64,000 bases of DNA from Geomonas subterranea (GTDB taxonomy: Bacteria; Desulfobacterota; Desulfuromonadia; Geobacterales; Geobacteraceae). Of the stretch, positions 54,878 through 63,384 are shown piece after piece. Each line of letters opens with the position of its first letter. The first letter of the stretch is position 1. The translations under genes were made by a program, and so were the position numbers. A model generated the notes under the pieces. The model ran no database searches. It was given only the letters and a program-made list of their open reading frames with translations, and had not been told where the DNA came from. The DNA lies in assembly GCF_019063845.1 (NCBI RefSeq), contig NZ_CP077683.1, positions 1,736,001 to 1,800,000 of the forward strand, given 5' to 3'.

Positions 54878-54898
54878 TACCACCACAGATTGGTGGTA
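54878..54898. promoter_or_regulatory. Perfect 21-bp inverted repeat upstream of the exosortase gene
   Basis: TACCACCA (54878-54885), CAGAT, TGGTGGTA (54891-54898). About 95 bases before the exosortase start and just after the sigma-54 regulator gene; a candidate enhancer or operator site. No consensus -24/-12 promoter could be found between it and the gene. Confidence 0.5.
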
Positions 54899-54993
54899 TC
54901 CCTTGGTCTAACATCTGAGCAAGGCACTATGTCCTGGCAGCATGAGGAAGGGAGCTGCTGTGGCGAGCCTGCCTGCAACGAAAAGAGCTAAGA

Positions 54994-55551
54994 GTGCATA
55001 AGACAAAAGCTTGGGAAAACGCGGAAGGGGCTTCGCATCACCCCGTTCGGCCTCTGGTAAAAACCTGCCTGCTCTTCGCCGGCTATATGGCCGGTCTGCA
55101 TGTTCTCCTGTGGCTTTCGGTGCCTGTCTGGAAGGCAACGGATCCCATGCGGGAATTTACCACCCATACGACCTCCTTCCTTTTGAACCAGTTTCACATC
55201 CATAACACCGTCAACGGCTACTCTATCATGTTGAAAAACGACACCTGGCTGGTTACCCAGGAATGCACCGCGGTGAATGTGTTGATCCTTTTCACTTCAT
55301 TCGTGCTTGCCTATGCTGCTTCCCTAAAGGCCAAGGTCATGGCCCTCGCCACTGGCATCCCGTTCATCATTGCAGCCAATCTGGCAAGGCTGGTAAGCCT
55401 TGGTTTTTTAACGGAGCTTTTTCCACGGCGAGCACATTTTTTCCATGATTTCGTGTGGGAGACCATTTTCGTAGTTCTCGTCATCGCGATGTGGCTTTTG
55501 TGGATCAGGATGGTGGTAATGCATGAAGAGAGTCATTCTGTTTCTGGGTAA
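54994..55551 (+). CDS. Compact exosortase/archaeosortase-family protein
   Basis: 185 residues from a GTG with a weak ribosome site. Four to five membrane helices. The sortase-like triad is visible: Cys91 in TQECTAVNVLILF, Arg132 in IIAANLARLVSL and His151 in HFFHDFVWE. It is much shorter than EpsH/XrtA exosortases (about 260-300 residues) and in the size range of the minimal exosortase subfamilies such as XrtH. It should cut and transfer proteins with C-terminal sorting tails at the outer face of the inner membrane. A PEP-CTERM protein ends at 63786. The subfamily is not certain. Confidence 0.86.
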   Translation: MHKTKAWENAEGASHHPVRPLVKTCLLFAGYMAGLHVLLWLSVPVWKATDPMREFTTHTTSFLLNQFHIHNTVNGYSIMLKNDTWLVTQECTAVNVLILFTSFVLAYAASLKAKVMALATGIPFIIAANLARLVSLGFLTELFPRRAHFFHDFVWETIFVVLVIAMWLLWIRMVVMHEESHSVSG

Positions 55552-55954
55552 GATCCTGCTGTTCTCGCTGCTCTTAATGCCGGCCGTCGGGTGGTTCGAG
55601 GGGATCTACCAAGGCGTCCTTCAAGCGGGAATCGCCACCCCACGTACTATTCCTTTCGCAGGGGGCCGAGCGATACTACTTTTTTTCGTGCTCATTCTCG
55701 CAACACCCGATGTGACGGTCAAGAAAAGGTGCGCCGGTATTTTCGGAGCAATTCTCCTCTACCTCCTGATCGACCGGCTCATGATTTATCTATGGGGAGT
55801 TCTTCCCTACGCTCAAAAACCTGGGGCTGCGGCACAAGCTTTCTATACCCAGGTCTATTACATGTTCATGCATTGGTTGTTGCCGTTTCTACTATGGCTT
55901 TTGATCGCATTCCGAGAAGTGGAGGAAGTTCTCAGGATGCCGAAAGTGGAGTAG
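55523..55954 (+). CDS. Exosortase-associated membrane protein
   Basis: 143 residues, with four hydrophobic segments (about 5-22, 45-62, 72-92 and 110-130) and no recognised domain. The start lies 29 bases inside the exosortase gene, so the two are translationally coupled and probably function together; a small membrane partner encoded next to a compact exosortase is known for the XrtH type. A strong hairpin terminator follows at 56044. Confidence 0.8.
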   Translation: MKRVILFLGKILLFSLLLMPAVGWFEGIYQGVLQAGIATPRTIPFAGGRAILLFFVLILATPDVTVKKRCAGIFGAILLYLLIDRLMIYLWGVLPYAQKPGAAAQAFYTQVYYMFMHWLLPFLLWLLIAFREVEEVLRMPKVE

Positions 55955-56043
55955 CTACCGGATTTCCTACGGGCCGTTTCATCCGACCGGTGCCGGCGCC
56001 AGCAGACCGGCGAAGTAACGAGGCTCCAGCAGCAAAACCAAGA

Positions 56044-56077
56044 GGAGGCGGGGGACATTCCCCCGCCTCCTTTTATT
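56044..56077 (+). terminator. Rho-independent terminator of the exosortase operon
   Basis: GGAGGCGGGGG (56044-56054) and CCCCCGCCTCC (56060-56070) form a perfect 11-bp stem, loop ACATT, followed by TTTTATT. 90 bases after the stop at 55954. The rest of the gap to 56231 shows no feature. Confidence 0.88.
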
Positions 56078-56231
56078 GTCCCCTTGTTCCCGCCTCACCG
56101 TACGACCATTTCCCATTTGAACGTCGGCACTTCGATTTTAATCGAGATAGGTGTTGCGGAAATGGAATGGTTGGTTATAGTGGACACGCTGAACGTGATT
56201 AACGGATTCTAATCCAAACTTGGAGGTGACC

Positions 56232-56600
56232 ATGCTACGTCTAAGGTTCGATCTAAGCGGCAGACCAGCGACCTTGATCACCAACTGCAAACGATATTAT
56301 AACGGCTTGTGTGGGCTTGGCTTGTACCGCAACCCGCCAGATCAGGCGATATCGTTGGCCAGTTTGAACGAGGCAATCATCAATGCGGATCAGAAGTACC
56401 AAAGCGCCATCAATTACGATCGCGTGCAGATCATCCTGCGCAACAACGCTTTCAAGGAGCTGATCGAGAAGTTTAAAAAGGTTGTGGCTTACCTGCAGCT
56501 TGTAGCGACGGAAGATGACATTCCCGATCTGTTACAGGCTGGGGTCCAGGTGGTAGAGGTAAACAGGAAGAAGAAAGCACCGGCACCTGCGACGGATTAA
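56232..56600 (+). CDS. Conserved-looking protein of unknown function
   Basis: 122 residues from ATG 56232 with a strong GGAGGTGA two bases upstream. Soluble and mostly helical; Lys-rich middle (FKELIEKFKKVVAYLQL) and C-terminus. No family recognised. It has its own leader after the exosortase terminator and ends in the region holding the 42/43-bp array. Confidence 0.78.
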   Translation: MLRLRFDLSGRPATLITNCKRYYNGLCGLGLYRNPPDQAISLASLNEAIINADQKYQSAINYDRVQIILRNNAFKELIEKFKKVVAYLQLVATEDDIPDLLQAGVQVVEVNRKKKAPAPATD

Positions 56601-56816
56601 CCCCTCCTCTCACGCAATCCCGTGGAACTGAAATCGTTCCCTCGGCCAGCGCACCAACAGCAGGTCGAGGGAACGTGTTTACTTTCCGGCATTTGCTTCA
56701 CCTTCCCCCCAGGAAACTGCTCCCCCAGCGTCGCCCACCACTCTCTTTTAGACAAAGCCACGTCAAGTTTCAGCCGGTCAGATCTCATCACCGCAAGTAA
56801 AAACTCAATTTGGGTC

Positions 56817-57295
56817 AAACGGCATACCGTCTCACGGTACCCGGAACTCCATTTGATCTAAATGGCATACCACTTTGCCGAAATAGAGCTCCATTTATCT
56901 TAAACGGCATACCGCCTGACGTAAACCGGTACTCCATCCGACCTAATTGGCATACCACTTTGCCGAAATGGAGCTCCATTTATCTTAAACGGCATACCGC
57001 CTGACGTAAACCGGTACTCCATTTGACCTAAACGGCATACCACTTTGCCCAAATGGAGCTCCATTTACCTTAAACGGCATACCACTTGACGCAAACCGGT
57101 ACTCCATTTGACCTAAATGGCATACCACTTTGCCCAAATGGAGCTCCATTTACCTTAAACGGCATACCACTTTACCGAAATGGAGCTCCATTTACCTTAA
57201 ACGGCATACCGCCTGACGCAAACCGGTACTCCATTTGACCTAAATGGCATACCACTTTGCCCAAATGGAGCTCCATTTGCCTTAAACAGCATACC
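56817..57295. repeat. Array of twelve 42/43-bp half-units (85-bp composite tandem repeat)
   Basis: GGCATACC recurs at 56821, 56864, 56906, 56949, 56991, 57034, 57076, 57119, 57161, 57203, 57246 and, as AGCATACC, 57288: spacing alternates 43/42 with one 42/42. Type A half-units carry GACGTAAACCGGTACTCC; type B carry GAAATGGAGCTCCATTT, which includes a 16-bp perfect palindrome. CCATTTGACCTAAATGG joins A to B as a second dyad. Units are nearly identical, so there are no spacers as in CRISPR. The array lies between the 3' ends of two convergent genes. 85 is not divisible by three and no frame runs through. Confidence 0.95.
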
Positions 57296-57355
57296 ACCTG
57301 AACTCTCGGTACGTCTCGTGCCCAAATGGAAGTTGGTCAGAGCGCCTAAACGACC

Positions 57356-59245
57356 TTACCGTAGCCCTTGCGCCAGCGGTTGGTGGTGGACGATATGCAG
57401 AGTCTTGCACGCACGGGTGATCGCGACGTACAGGAGGTTCCTGTCGGGGTCGGTCTGGCGGTAGTCGTAGGAACTGGGGTTGTAGAGGATGACGTTGGAG
57501 AACTCGACGCCTTTGATGGCGTGAGCATGGATGACCTGGACACCGGGTGAAAAGGAAACCTCCCCCTCCGCGTGCAGACCGGGTACACCGGCAAGGGCAG
57601 CGTGCAGTGCTTTGACATCAGCCTTCTTTTTGCAGATGACGCCGGTAAGAGAGGCGGGCGCCGCAAGGACCAGCGCCTCGACGATTTCCCGGATCTTAAC
57701 CATCGATTCGGCAGCTGTCTTCGTGGGGTGGAAGTCGACCACACCGGAGTGGGCCTTTGTGGTGTCTGCCTGCCGCCCGCTTACCTGGGCGGCCAGATCT
57801 ACGATCTCTCTCGGACACCGGTAGGAAACCGTCAGGTTCTCCTTTTCGAGTCCCTGCGAATGAAGCTGGGCCATGACACTGGAGAACCCTTGGGAGTCGA
57901 GGAAGCTCAGGATCTGCTGCTTTTCATCGGCGCAGATGGTGAGGCTTCGTGCCGCGGAGGTGGCGGCCACGATGGTACGCAGCTCGAGCGAGGAGAGATC
58001 CTGGGCTTCATCGACGACGATATGATCGTAGGCGTTGAGCGCCCCGACGACCACGGTGCCGGCCGGGCGCCGCAGCTGAGCCAGGCGGAGCAGGATGCTG
58101 ACATCGGAAAAGGAGACCACCCGCTCCTTTGCCGCGAACTTCCTTTGAACAACCTGCTGGAACTCATCGCCGGACTCCAGGCAGAGGGCGGCGACGACAT
58201 AGTCCTGCATGAGAAAGCGCCACAAGTCGGCTACCGGCTCAATCTTGGTAGTCTCCTTCACGTACTTCGCGAGAAGGGCCGGGACCCTGCTGCTTTTCTT
58301 CTGCGCCCCGAAGGGATCGTCGAAGACCGTCCTCAGCGAATGCACGCCGAGGGCGGCAAGGGCGGTCAGGGACCAGGCACTGTAGGTATCGACCCGGACA
58401 GGGCCAAGAAGCGTGTCGCTGCTTTGCTTGACATAGTCCCTCAGGACCCGGTTGAACATGAGCACGATGCACCGCTCCGGGCGATACTTCTGCGGTGCGT
58501 CGAACATGAGAAACGAGAGCCTGTGCAGCGCCACGGTAGTCTTGCCCGCACCGGCCGCGCCGTTTATGACGACCACGCCGTCCCTGAGCTTGGTGATGGC
58601 CCGGAACTGCTCCGGGGAGATCAACGCCGCTATCGAGTCCACCATCCGGTGATCCTCGGTCCGCTCCTTGGTGTCGGCGGTCGACTCGCCGGCTGCGCCG
58701 TTCTTGTGCCACGCGCCGCCCCGCAGTTCGTAGGTTTCGGAGGGAGTTTCGATGCGGTTGAGCGCCTTCCTGGTGATGGCCACCTTGTCCCGGCGGGTGA
58801 TCACCCCTTCCCTCTCCACCCCTCTGATGGTCAGCTCGTATTCTTCGCCGATGTCATACCCCTCGTAGAAGGGGCCGGTGATCTCCGCCTTTCTCCAGTC
58901 GATGATGACCACCCGCTGGCCGTCCATGAGCGTCTGGTTTCCGATCAGGTACTCCTTCTTGCCGATCCGGCGGTCGTTGTCGTGGATGCCGAGAATGCCG
59001 AAGTAGGGTGAGGCCTGCTGGGCGTATTCATGAAGGTATTTGCGCGGAGAGTGGTGCCCGTGCTCGATCAGTTTTTCCGCCAGGTCGTTCTTCTCTCGCC
59101 AGTCCACCGAGGCCAGGCGCTGCTGTTCCAGTTCCTTCGTGTACGCCTCGTGCCTCGCGATGGTCTGCAGGCGGTCGACCGCATACCGCCCGATCGCCTC
59201 ATGAACCCTGTCCAGCCGTTCAATTTCCTTTTTTACAATTTCCAT
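57356..59245 (-). CDS. HelD-like superfamily 1 helicase/ATPase
   Basis: 629 residues from ATG 59245 (GGAGAG upstream); the open frame continues upstream only through a hairpin leader. An N-terminal coiled coil (about 1-60) and a YFGILGIHDNDRRIGKKEYL ... VVIIDWRKAEITGPFYEGY region match HelD (helicase IV-like) proteins. Walker A GAAGAGKTTVALHRL is at about 229, Walker B IVVDEAQDLSSLE, and the UvrD C-terminal part ends NLLYVAITRACKTLHIV. HelD-type proteins release stalled RNA polymerase; others repair DNA. Which applies is unclear. It lies in accessory DNA. Confidence 0.88.
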   Translation of the reverse strand: MEIVKKEIERLDRVHEAIGRYAVDRLQTIARHEAYTKELEQQRLASVDWREKNDLAEKLIEHGHHSPRKYLHEYAQQASPYFGILGIHDNDRRIGKKEYLIGNQTLMDGQRVVIIDWRKAEITGPFYEGYDIGEEYELTIRGVEREGVITRRDKVAITRKALNRIETPSETYELRGGAWHKNGAAGESTADTKERTEDHRMVDSIAALISPEQFRAITKLRDGVVVINGAAGAGKTTVALHRLSFLMFDAPQKYRPERCIVLMFNRVLRDYVKQSSDTLLGPVRVDTYSAWSLTALAALGVHSLRTVFDDPFGAQKKSSRVPALLAKYVKETTKIEPVADLWRFLMQDYVVAALCLESGDEFQQVVQRKFAAKERVVSFSDVSILLRLAQLRRPAGTVVVGALNAYDHIVVDEAQDLSSLELRTIVAATSAARSLTICADEKQQILSFLDSQGFSSVMAQLHSQGLEKENLTVSYRCPREIVDLAAQVSGRQADTTKAHSGVVDFHPTKTAAESMVKIREIVEALVLAAPASLTGVICKKKADVKALHAALAGVPGLHAEGEVSFSPGVQVIHAHAIKGVEFSNVILYNPSSYDYRQTDPDRNLLYVAITRACKTLHIVHHQPLAQGLR

Positions 59246-59267
59246 CGACTCTCCACAGCCGTAACAT

Positions 59268-59299
59268 AAAAAAGCACCCACAGGAAACCCCGTAAGTGC
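59268..59299 (-). promoter_or_regulatory. Terminator-like hairpin in the helD leader
   Basis: On the minus strand GCACTTACGG (59299-59290) can pair with CTGTGGGTGC (59283-59274) using some G-U pairs, followed by six T at 59273-59268 and then, 22 bases on, the helicase start. It could be a terminator for upstream transcription or an attenuator. The other bases of the 59246-59548 gap show nothing clear. Confidence 0.55.
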
Positions 59300-59548
59300 C
59301 TTGTAACCGTCATTATGGGTGGTTCTCGAGATAGGTCTTAATCCCCCCCATCTCACGACGCTCAATGCCGACTAGATATACCCATATTGCTCTCCTCTTT
59401 CAAGCACTTTCTCCAGCATACCGCCGATATCCTGCGCCGGGATACGCAGAGAAACGCCTGAAACCGGCGTTCCCCGTAACCTCAGAAGAAATGCATAAAC
59501 CCATCTGCCCTCCGGAAACGGGCTGGGCTGGGAAAGCGGGGGCCATCC

Positions 59549-60004
59549 CTATTGCTTTTTTATTCTGGAACGAATCGCCATGAGACGGCTACAAAACTCT
59601 TCCTCCGTCAAAACTGTCTTCCTGGGGTCGTGTTCGCCAATGCTGTGAGTCAGAACTTCCTCACCGGTAGCCAAAAGATCCGTGGCAAAATCAGCTGACA
59701 ACAAGGCAGCCTCATATAACCGGTCAAGTAGTTGCTGATATTCCGGCGACAAACGATCATAAGACTTGCCTTGCCACCACAGTGTTTGACTGCTTTGCCA
59801 GGCTTCGTTCCTTGTCTGGCCAATAGTCTTAGCTTCTTTGCCAGACATCATGCAGACCAGCCTTTGCATTTCAGGGTCGTCGAACTTAAATGCCTGAAGG
59901 GCTCCTTCTAGGCATGCACACTCGAAATTATCCAAGACAAATGCACGCGGAGTGAAATTCGACAGTCTTCCCGCAATACCGACCGTATAGCCACCAACAT
60001 CCAT
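59549..60004 (-). CDS. NADAR-like domain protein
   Basis: 151 residues from ATG 60004 with GGGAGGTG upstream. RLSNFTPRAFVLDNFECACLEG-then-ALQAFKF aligns by eye with the NADAR/YbiA core (xSNFxPxxxxxDGxxxxxxEHxxQAxKF), and a conserved Trp segment, LLATGEEVLTHS and a closing LTEEEFCSRLMAIR helix match its C-terminal half. The usual EH is EG here. YbiA cleaves N-glycosidic bonds of riboflavin intermediates; other NADAR proteins act on ADP-ribose or nucleotide conjugates. The match is distant and made without a search. Confidence 0.6.
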   Translation of the reverse strand: MDVGGYTVGIAGRLSNFTPRAFVLDNFECACLEGALQAFKFDDPEMQRLVCMMSGKEAKTIGQTRNEAWQSSQTLWWQGKSYDRLSPEYQQLLDRLYEAALLSADFATDLLATGEEVLTHSIGEHDPRKTVLTEEEFCSRLMAIRSRIKKQ

Positions 60005-60110
60005 AGCGCACCTCCCACCTTCTTAGAATACGCGAACTGGCAGAAAACAAAGAGCATCCACCCTTTCCGCAATCCTACCTTTGCAACAGCTACGCGTTGC
60101 GCGCAGCAGT

Positions 60111-60251
60111 ATGGCAAACATGAGGCATTTTCTCAAATTGATTTCAACACACCTGCCCGCCGCGGGCTATGTGCGTCTGATGTCGCACTGGTTTGGTGAC
60201 CTGCCGCGCGAGGGCCGGCCAGAGACGGGTTTCCGCGAACCGGATGACTGA
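60111..60251 (+). CDS. Possible 46-residue small protein
   Basis: An uninterrupted frame of 46 residues beginning MANMRHFLKLIS with an amphipathic N-terminal half and a charged C-terminal half (LPREGRPETGFREPDD). No ribosome site precedes either ATG (60111, 60120), so this is weak. It is the only candidate in the 60005-60361 gap. Confidence 0.2.
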   Translation: MANMRHFLKLISTHLPAAGYVRLMSHWFGDLPREGRPETGFREPDD

Positions 60252-60300
60252 AGTCTCCACACTACCTACTGCCTCACCTCTTCTCTGTGTCTCAAACGGA

Positions 60301-60328
60301 TTTACATAGCACCGTCCAGTGCTATCCT
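60301..60328 (+). promoter_or_regulatory. Promoter of the secreted protein-adenosine kinase-ftsH2 cluster
   Basis: TTTACA (60301-60306) and TATCCT (60323-60328) with a 16-base spacer; TG one base before the -10 box gives an extended -10. It lies 34 bases before the ATG at 60362. Confidence 0.55.
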
Positions 60329-60361
60329 GTATTCAACTCGGGAACGGAAAGGAGAGACGAA

Positions 60362-60772
60362 ATGAGGAAGCTTATGACAGCCGCGCTGGTCCTTTTAACA
60401 GCTGCCGTGTTGATGGGCATGGGTAACCTGGGAGGCGCACCGGAAGGAGAGGTCCCCAAGACGGATGAGAACATCAAGGTGCAGCTTACCGACCGCTCGG
60501 GAATGAAAGTCGAATTGACCAGGTTTTCCATGAACGGCAAGGTTTTTGTTGAAGGGAAAAGAGGGGCTGGAGAAATGAGCGTCTTCTTCCACGACCTGAA
60601 AGAAATCAGCTTTGGCCTTGTCAGTGGCGATATGGTGCCGGCCGATTTGCTCCTTAAATCCGGACGTCGTCTTCAACTCAATCTACGGAGAAGTGCCGTC
60701 TTCCATGGAGACACTGGAGACGGAGCCTACCAGATCTCGGCCCCTGAGATCAGCGGCATACAAATTCACTAG
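60362..60772 (+). CDS. Small secreted protein of unknown function
   Basis: 136 residues from ATG 60362 (AAAGGAG ten bases upstream). A signal peptide of about 23 residues (ALVLLTAAVLMGMG) is followed by a mainly beta-strand domain with VQLTDRSGMKVELTRFSMNG and SGRRLQLNLRRSAVFHGDTG. No family recognised. It heads three same-strand genes (with the adenosine-specific kinase and second FtsH) and could be a substrate or partner of that FtsH, but nothing in the sequence shows this. Confidence 0.78.
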   Translation: MRKLMTAALVLLTAAVLMGMGNLGGAPEGEVPKTDENIKVQLTDRSGMKVELTRFSMNGKVFVEGKRGAGEMSVFFHDLKEISFGLVSGDMVPADLLLKSGRRLQLNLRRSAVFHGDTGDGAYQISAPEISGIQIH

Positions 60773-60910
60773 ACCAAGGCGAAGGGACGAAGCGAAAGGA
60801 ACCCGGGACGTTAATGCGCACCATCGTAGCGGGGCCCGGCATCTGAAACGGCGCGGCAAAACAAACGCTGGAGGGGTCGTTGCTCGCCTTTTCAACCAAA
60901 GGAGGAACCC

Positions 60911-61399
60911 ATGAACGTGGAAATACACGATGTAAAAATCGAGTATCCCGAGGGAAGCAACATAATCATAGGCCAGACACACTTCATCAAGACGGCCGAA
61001 GACCTGTATGAAGTTATTGCCACGACGGTACCGCAGGCCCGCTTCGGAGTCGCCTTCACCGAGGCATCCGGCCCGTGCCTGATAAGGACCGAGGGGAACG
61101 ACGACGAATTGGTCCAGGGCTGTGTGCAGGTTCTCAAGGCCATCGGCGCCGGTCATGTCTTTTGTGTTCTGCTGCGCGATGCTTACCCCATAAATGTGCT
61201 CAACCAGATCAAGAACTGCCCGGAGGTCTGCAGGATTTACTGCGCCACGGCAAATCCGCTCCAGGTTATCGTTGCCTCCACCCTCCAGGGGTGGGGGATC
61301 CTTGGTGTCATTGACGGGCTGCCGCCCAAAGGGGTGGAAACGGACGAGGACCGGCAGGAACGCCGCGACCTGCTGCGGCGTATAGGTTACAAGCGCTGA
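60911..61399 (+). CDS. Adenosine-specific kinase family protein (COG1839/DUF355)
   Basis: 162 residues, with AAAGGAGG upstream of the ATG. The whole protein matches the small COG1839 family: NIIIGQTHFIKTAEDLYEVI, the FGVAFTEASGPCLIRTEGND loop, VLLRDAYPINVLNQIKNCPE, and a QGWGILGVIDG C-terminal strand. The name comes from archaeal homologues with an adenosine-binding fold; the bacterial role is little known. It is 92 bases before the second ftsH. Confidence 0.9.
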   Translation: MNVEIHDVKIEYPEGSNIIIGQTHFIKTAEDLYEVIATTVPQARFGVAFTEASGPCLIRTEGNDDELVQGCVQVLKAIGAGHVFCVLLRDAYPINVLNQIKNCPEVCRIYCATANPLQVIVASTLQGWGILGVIDGLPPKGVETDEDRQERRDLLRRIGYKR

Positions 61400-61491
61400 G
61401 AAACTCAAGGACATGGCGGAGAACCGACAATCTCATGGGACCGCATCCGGTAATGCAAAAGTGAACACCTAAGTCCAGAAGAAGATGGATC

Positions 61492-63384
61492 ATGAACGAA
61501 ACTAAGCAGGGCTACATCCCCGATATCCCGAATTCCTGGAAGATCGCACTGGTCATGCTCGTTGCTCTTTTATTCTCGTTATGGAGCAGCATGTTCAACC
61601 CCGATGCTCCCGTGCGCCATACGATCAACTACAGCCAGTTTATGGAGCAGCTTGGCGCCGGCAATATAAAATCAGTGACCATCAAGAAAGAAGCAGTGAG
61701 CGGCGAATTGCGCAACGAGACGAGCATCCCGCTGCAGGAAGGGGGCAAGCCCGCGCAGGTGAAATATTTCAGCACCATACTTCCCTCTTTCCAGGGGGAG
61801 AAGCTGCTTGCCCAGCTGCAGGAAAAAAAGGTGACCATCAGCATTGAATCCGCCGAACACGGTGCGCTGTGGCAGACGGTGCTTGCATTGCTCCCCTGGC
61901 TGCTCATCATCGGTGTCTGGCTAGTGATATTGAGAAGGAACCAGCAGATACAGGGCGGCCCGGGAGGGCTCTTTACCTTCGGCGCAAGCAAGGCCAGGCT
62001 TTATGACGTCAACAAGCCGAGCGTGACCTTCAATGACGTTGCCGGCATGGAGAACGTGAAGCTGGAACTGAAGGAAACCATCGAGTTCCTGACGGACCCC
62101 ACCCGCTTTGAAAGGATCGGGGCGAAGGTTCCCAAGGGGGTGCTGCTGGTCGGCCCGCCGGGGACCGGCAAGACCCTGATTGCCCGTGCTACGGCAGGTG
62201 AGGCGGCCGTCCCCTTTTACAGCATCAGCGCCTCCGAGTTTGTTGAGATGTTCGTTGGGGTTGGTGCCTCACGTGTCAGGGATATGTTCAAGAAGGCCAA
62301 AAGCACGCATCCGAGCATCATCTTCATCGACGAGATCGACGCGGTCGGCCGGACCCGGGGCACAGGGCTCGGCGGCGGGCATGACGAGCGGGAGCAGACC
62401 TTGAACCAGTTGCTGAGCGAAATGGACGGCTTCGACCCCCACGAGGAAGTCATCGTTATGGCTGCGACCAACCGGCCCGACGTTCTGGACCCTGCGCTCC
62501 TCAGACCGGGTAGGTTCGACCGGCATATCGTGATAGACCGGCCCGGATGGAAGGAACGGCAGGCAATCCTGAAAATCCATGTACGCGGCAAGAAGCTGGC
62601 AGCGGATGTGGATTTAGAAACCCTGGCCAAGGGGACGCCGGGGATGACCGGCGCTGACCTGGAGAACCTTGCTAACGAAGCAGCGCTGGTGGCCTTGAGG
62701 CAGGGCAAAGAGCTGGTCGACACGCATGATTTCAACGAGGCCAAGGACATCATCCTGATGGGATCGGTAAAGGAGCTGACCATCAGCGAGGAGGAAAAGC
62801 GGATAACCGCCTACCATGAGGCTGGCCACACTCTCGTCGCCTGGGAACTGCCGGGCGCAGATCCTATCTACAAGGTCAGCATCATCCCCCGTGGCATGGC
62901 GATGGGAGTGACGCAGCTCCTTCCGGGGGAAGATCGCCACTATTATCCCCGCTCCTACCTGATGAACCGGCTGAGCATCAGCCTTGCGGGCAGGGTCGCG
63001 GAGAAGATGGTGTATGCCGAGTTCAGCAGCGGCGCGCAGAATGACCTCAAAGACGCGACCGCGCTGGCCGAGAAGATGGTGGCGCAGTGGGGGATGAGTG
63101 ACAAGGTCGGCCCGATGAACCTCGGCCGCGGCGAAGAACATCCGTTCCTCGGCAGGGAACTGTCCGCCCCCAAGCGCTACAGCGAGGAAATGGCCTGGGT
63201 GATGGACCAGGAGATCCAGCAGATCATAAGGGAAGCGGAGTCAACTGCAACCGGGATACTTAAGGACAGAAGGCATGCCCTTGATGCCCTGGCAGCGGCG
63301 CTGCTGAAGGAAGAAGTACTCGAAAGGGCCGATGTGGAGCGGATACAGCGGGATTGCGCCCCGCAGGCGAGTCTGGTGCAATGA
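61492..63384 (+). CDS. ftsH: Second FtsH-type ATP-dependent metalloprotease
   Basis: 630 residues. Helix 1 (about 17-35), periplasmic domain, helix 2 (about 127-146), AAA with Walker [40 protein letters not shown], and the zinc site [12 protein letters not shown] with third ligand region [11 protein letters not shown]: all active-site residues are present. It differs from the housekeeping copy at 18155 in a longer, more basic periplasmic part and in the peptidase. Context with an adenosine-kinase-like gene rather than tilS/folP suggests a specialised, perhaps stress-linked role. Confidence 0.95.
   Translation: MNETKQGYIPDIPNSWKIALVMLVALLFSLWSSMFNPDAPVRHTINYSQFMEQLGAGNIKSVTIKKEAVSGELRNETSIPLQEGGKPAQVKYFSTILPSFQGEKLLAQLQEKKVTISIESAEHGALWQTVLALLPWLLIIGVWLVILRRNQQIQGGPGGLFTFGASKARLYDVNKPSVTFNDVAGMENVKLELKETIEFLTDPTRFERIGAKVPKGVLLVGPPGTGKTLIARATAGEAAVPFYSISASEFVEMFVGVGASRVRDMFKKAKSTHPSIIFIDEIDAVGRTRGTGLGGGHDEREQTLNQLLSEMDGFDPHEEVIVMAATNRPDVLDPALLRPGRFDRHIVIDRPGWKERQAILKIHVRGKKLAADVDLETLAKGTPGMTGADLENLANEAALVALRQGKELVDTHDFNEAKDIILMGSVKELTISEEEKRITAYHEAGHTLVAWELPGADPIYKVSIIPRGMAMGVTQLLPGEDRHYYPRSYLMNRLSISLAGRVAEKMVYAEFSSGAQNDLKDATALAEKMVAQWGMSDKVGPMNLGRGEEHPFLGRELSAPKRYSEEMAWVMDQEIQQIIREAESTATGILKDRRHALDALAAALLKEEVLERADVERIQRDCAPQASLVQ

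Noticed and set aside
54961-54980. Sigma-54 promoter for the exosortase (TGGCGAGCCTGCCTGC)
   Set aside because: The GG-to-GC spacing is one base too long, and sigma-54 promoters do not tolerate that.
56597-56818. 73-residue minus-strand frame next to the repeat array, considered as a transposase remnant
   Set aside because: No transposase motif could be recognised, so it was not annotated, although a degraded element here remains possible.
56817-57295. CRISPR array
   Set aside because: The units are contiguous and nearly identical with no unique spacers, and no cas genes are nearby.
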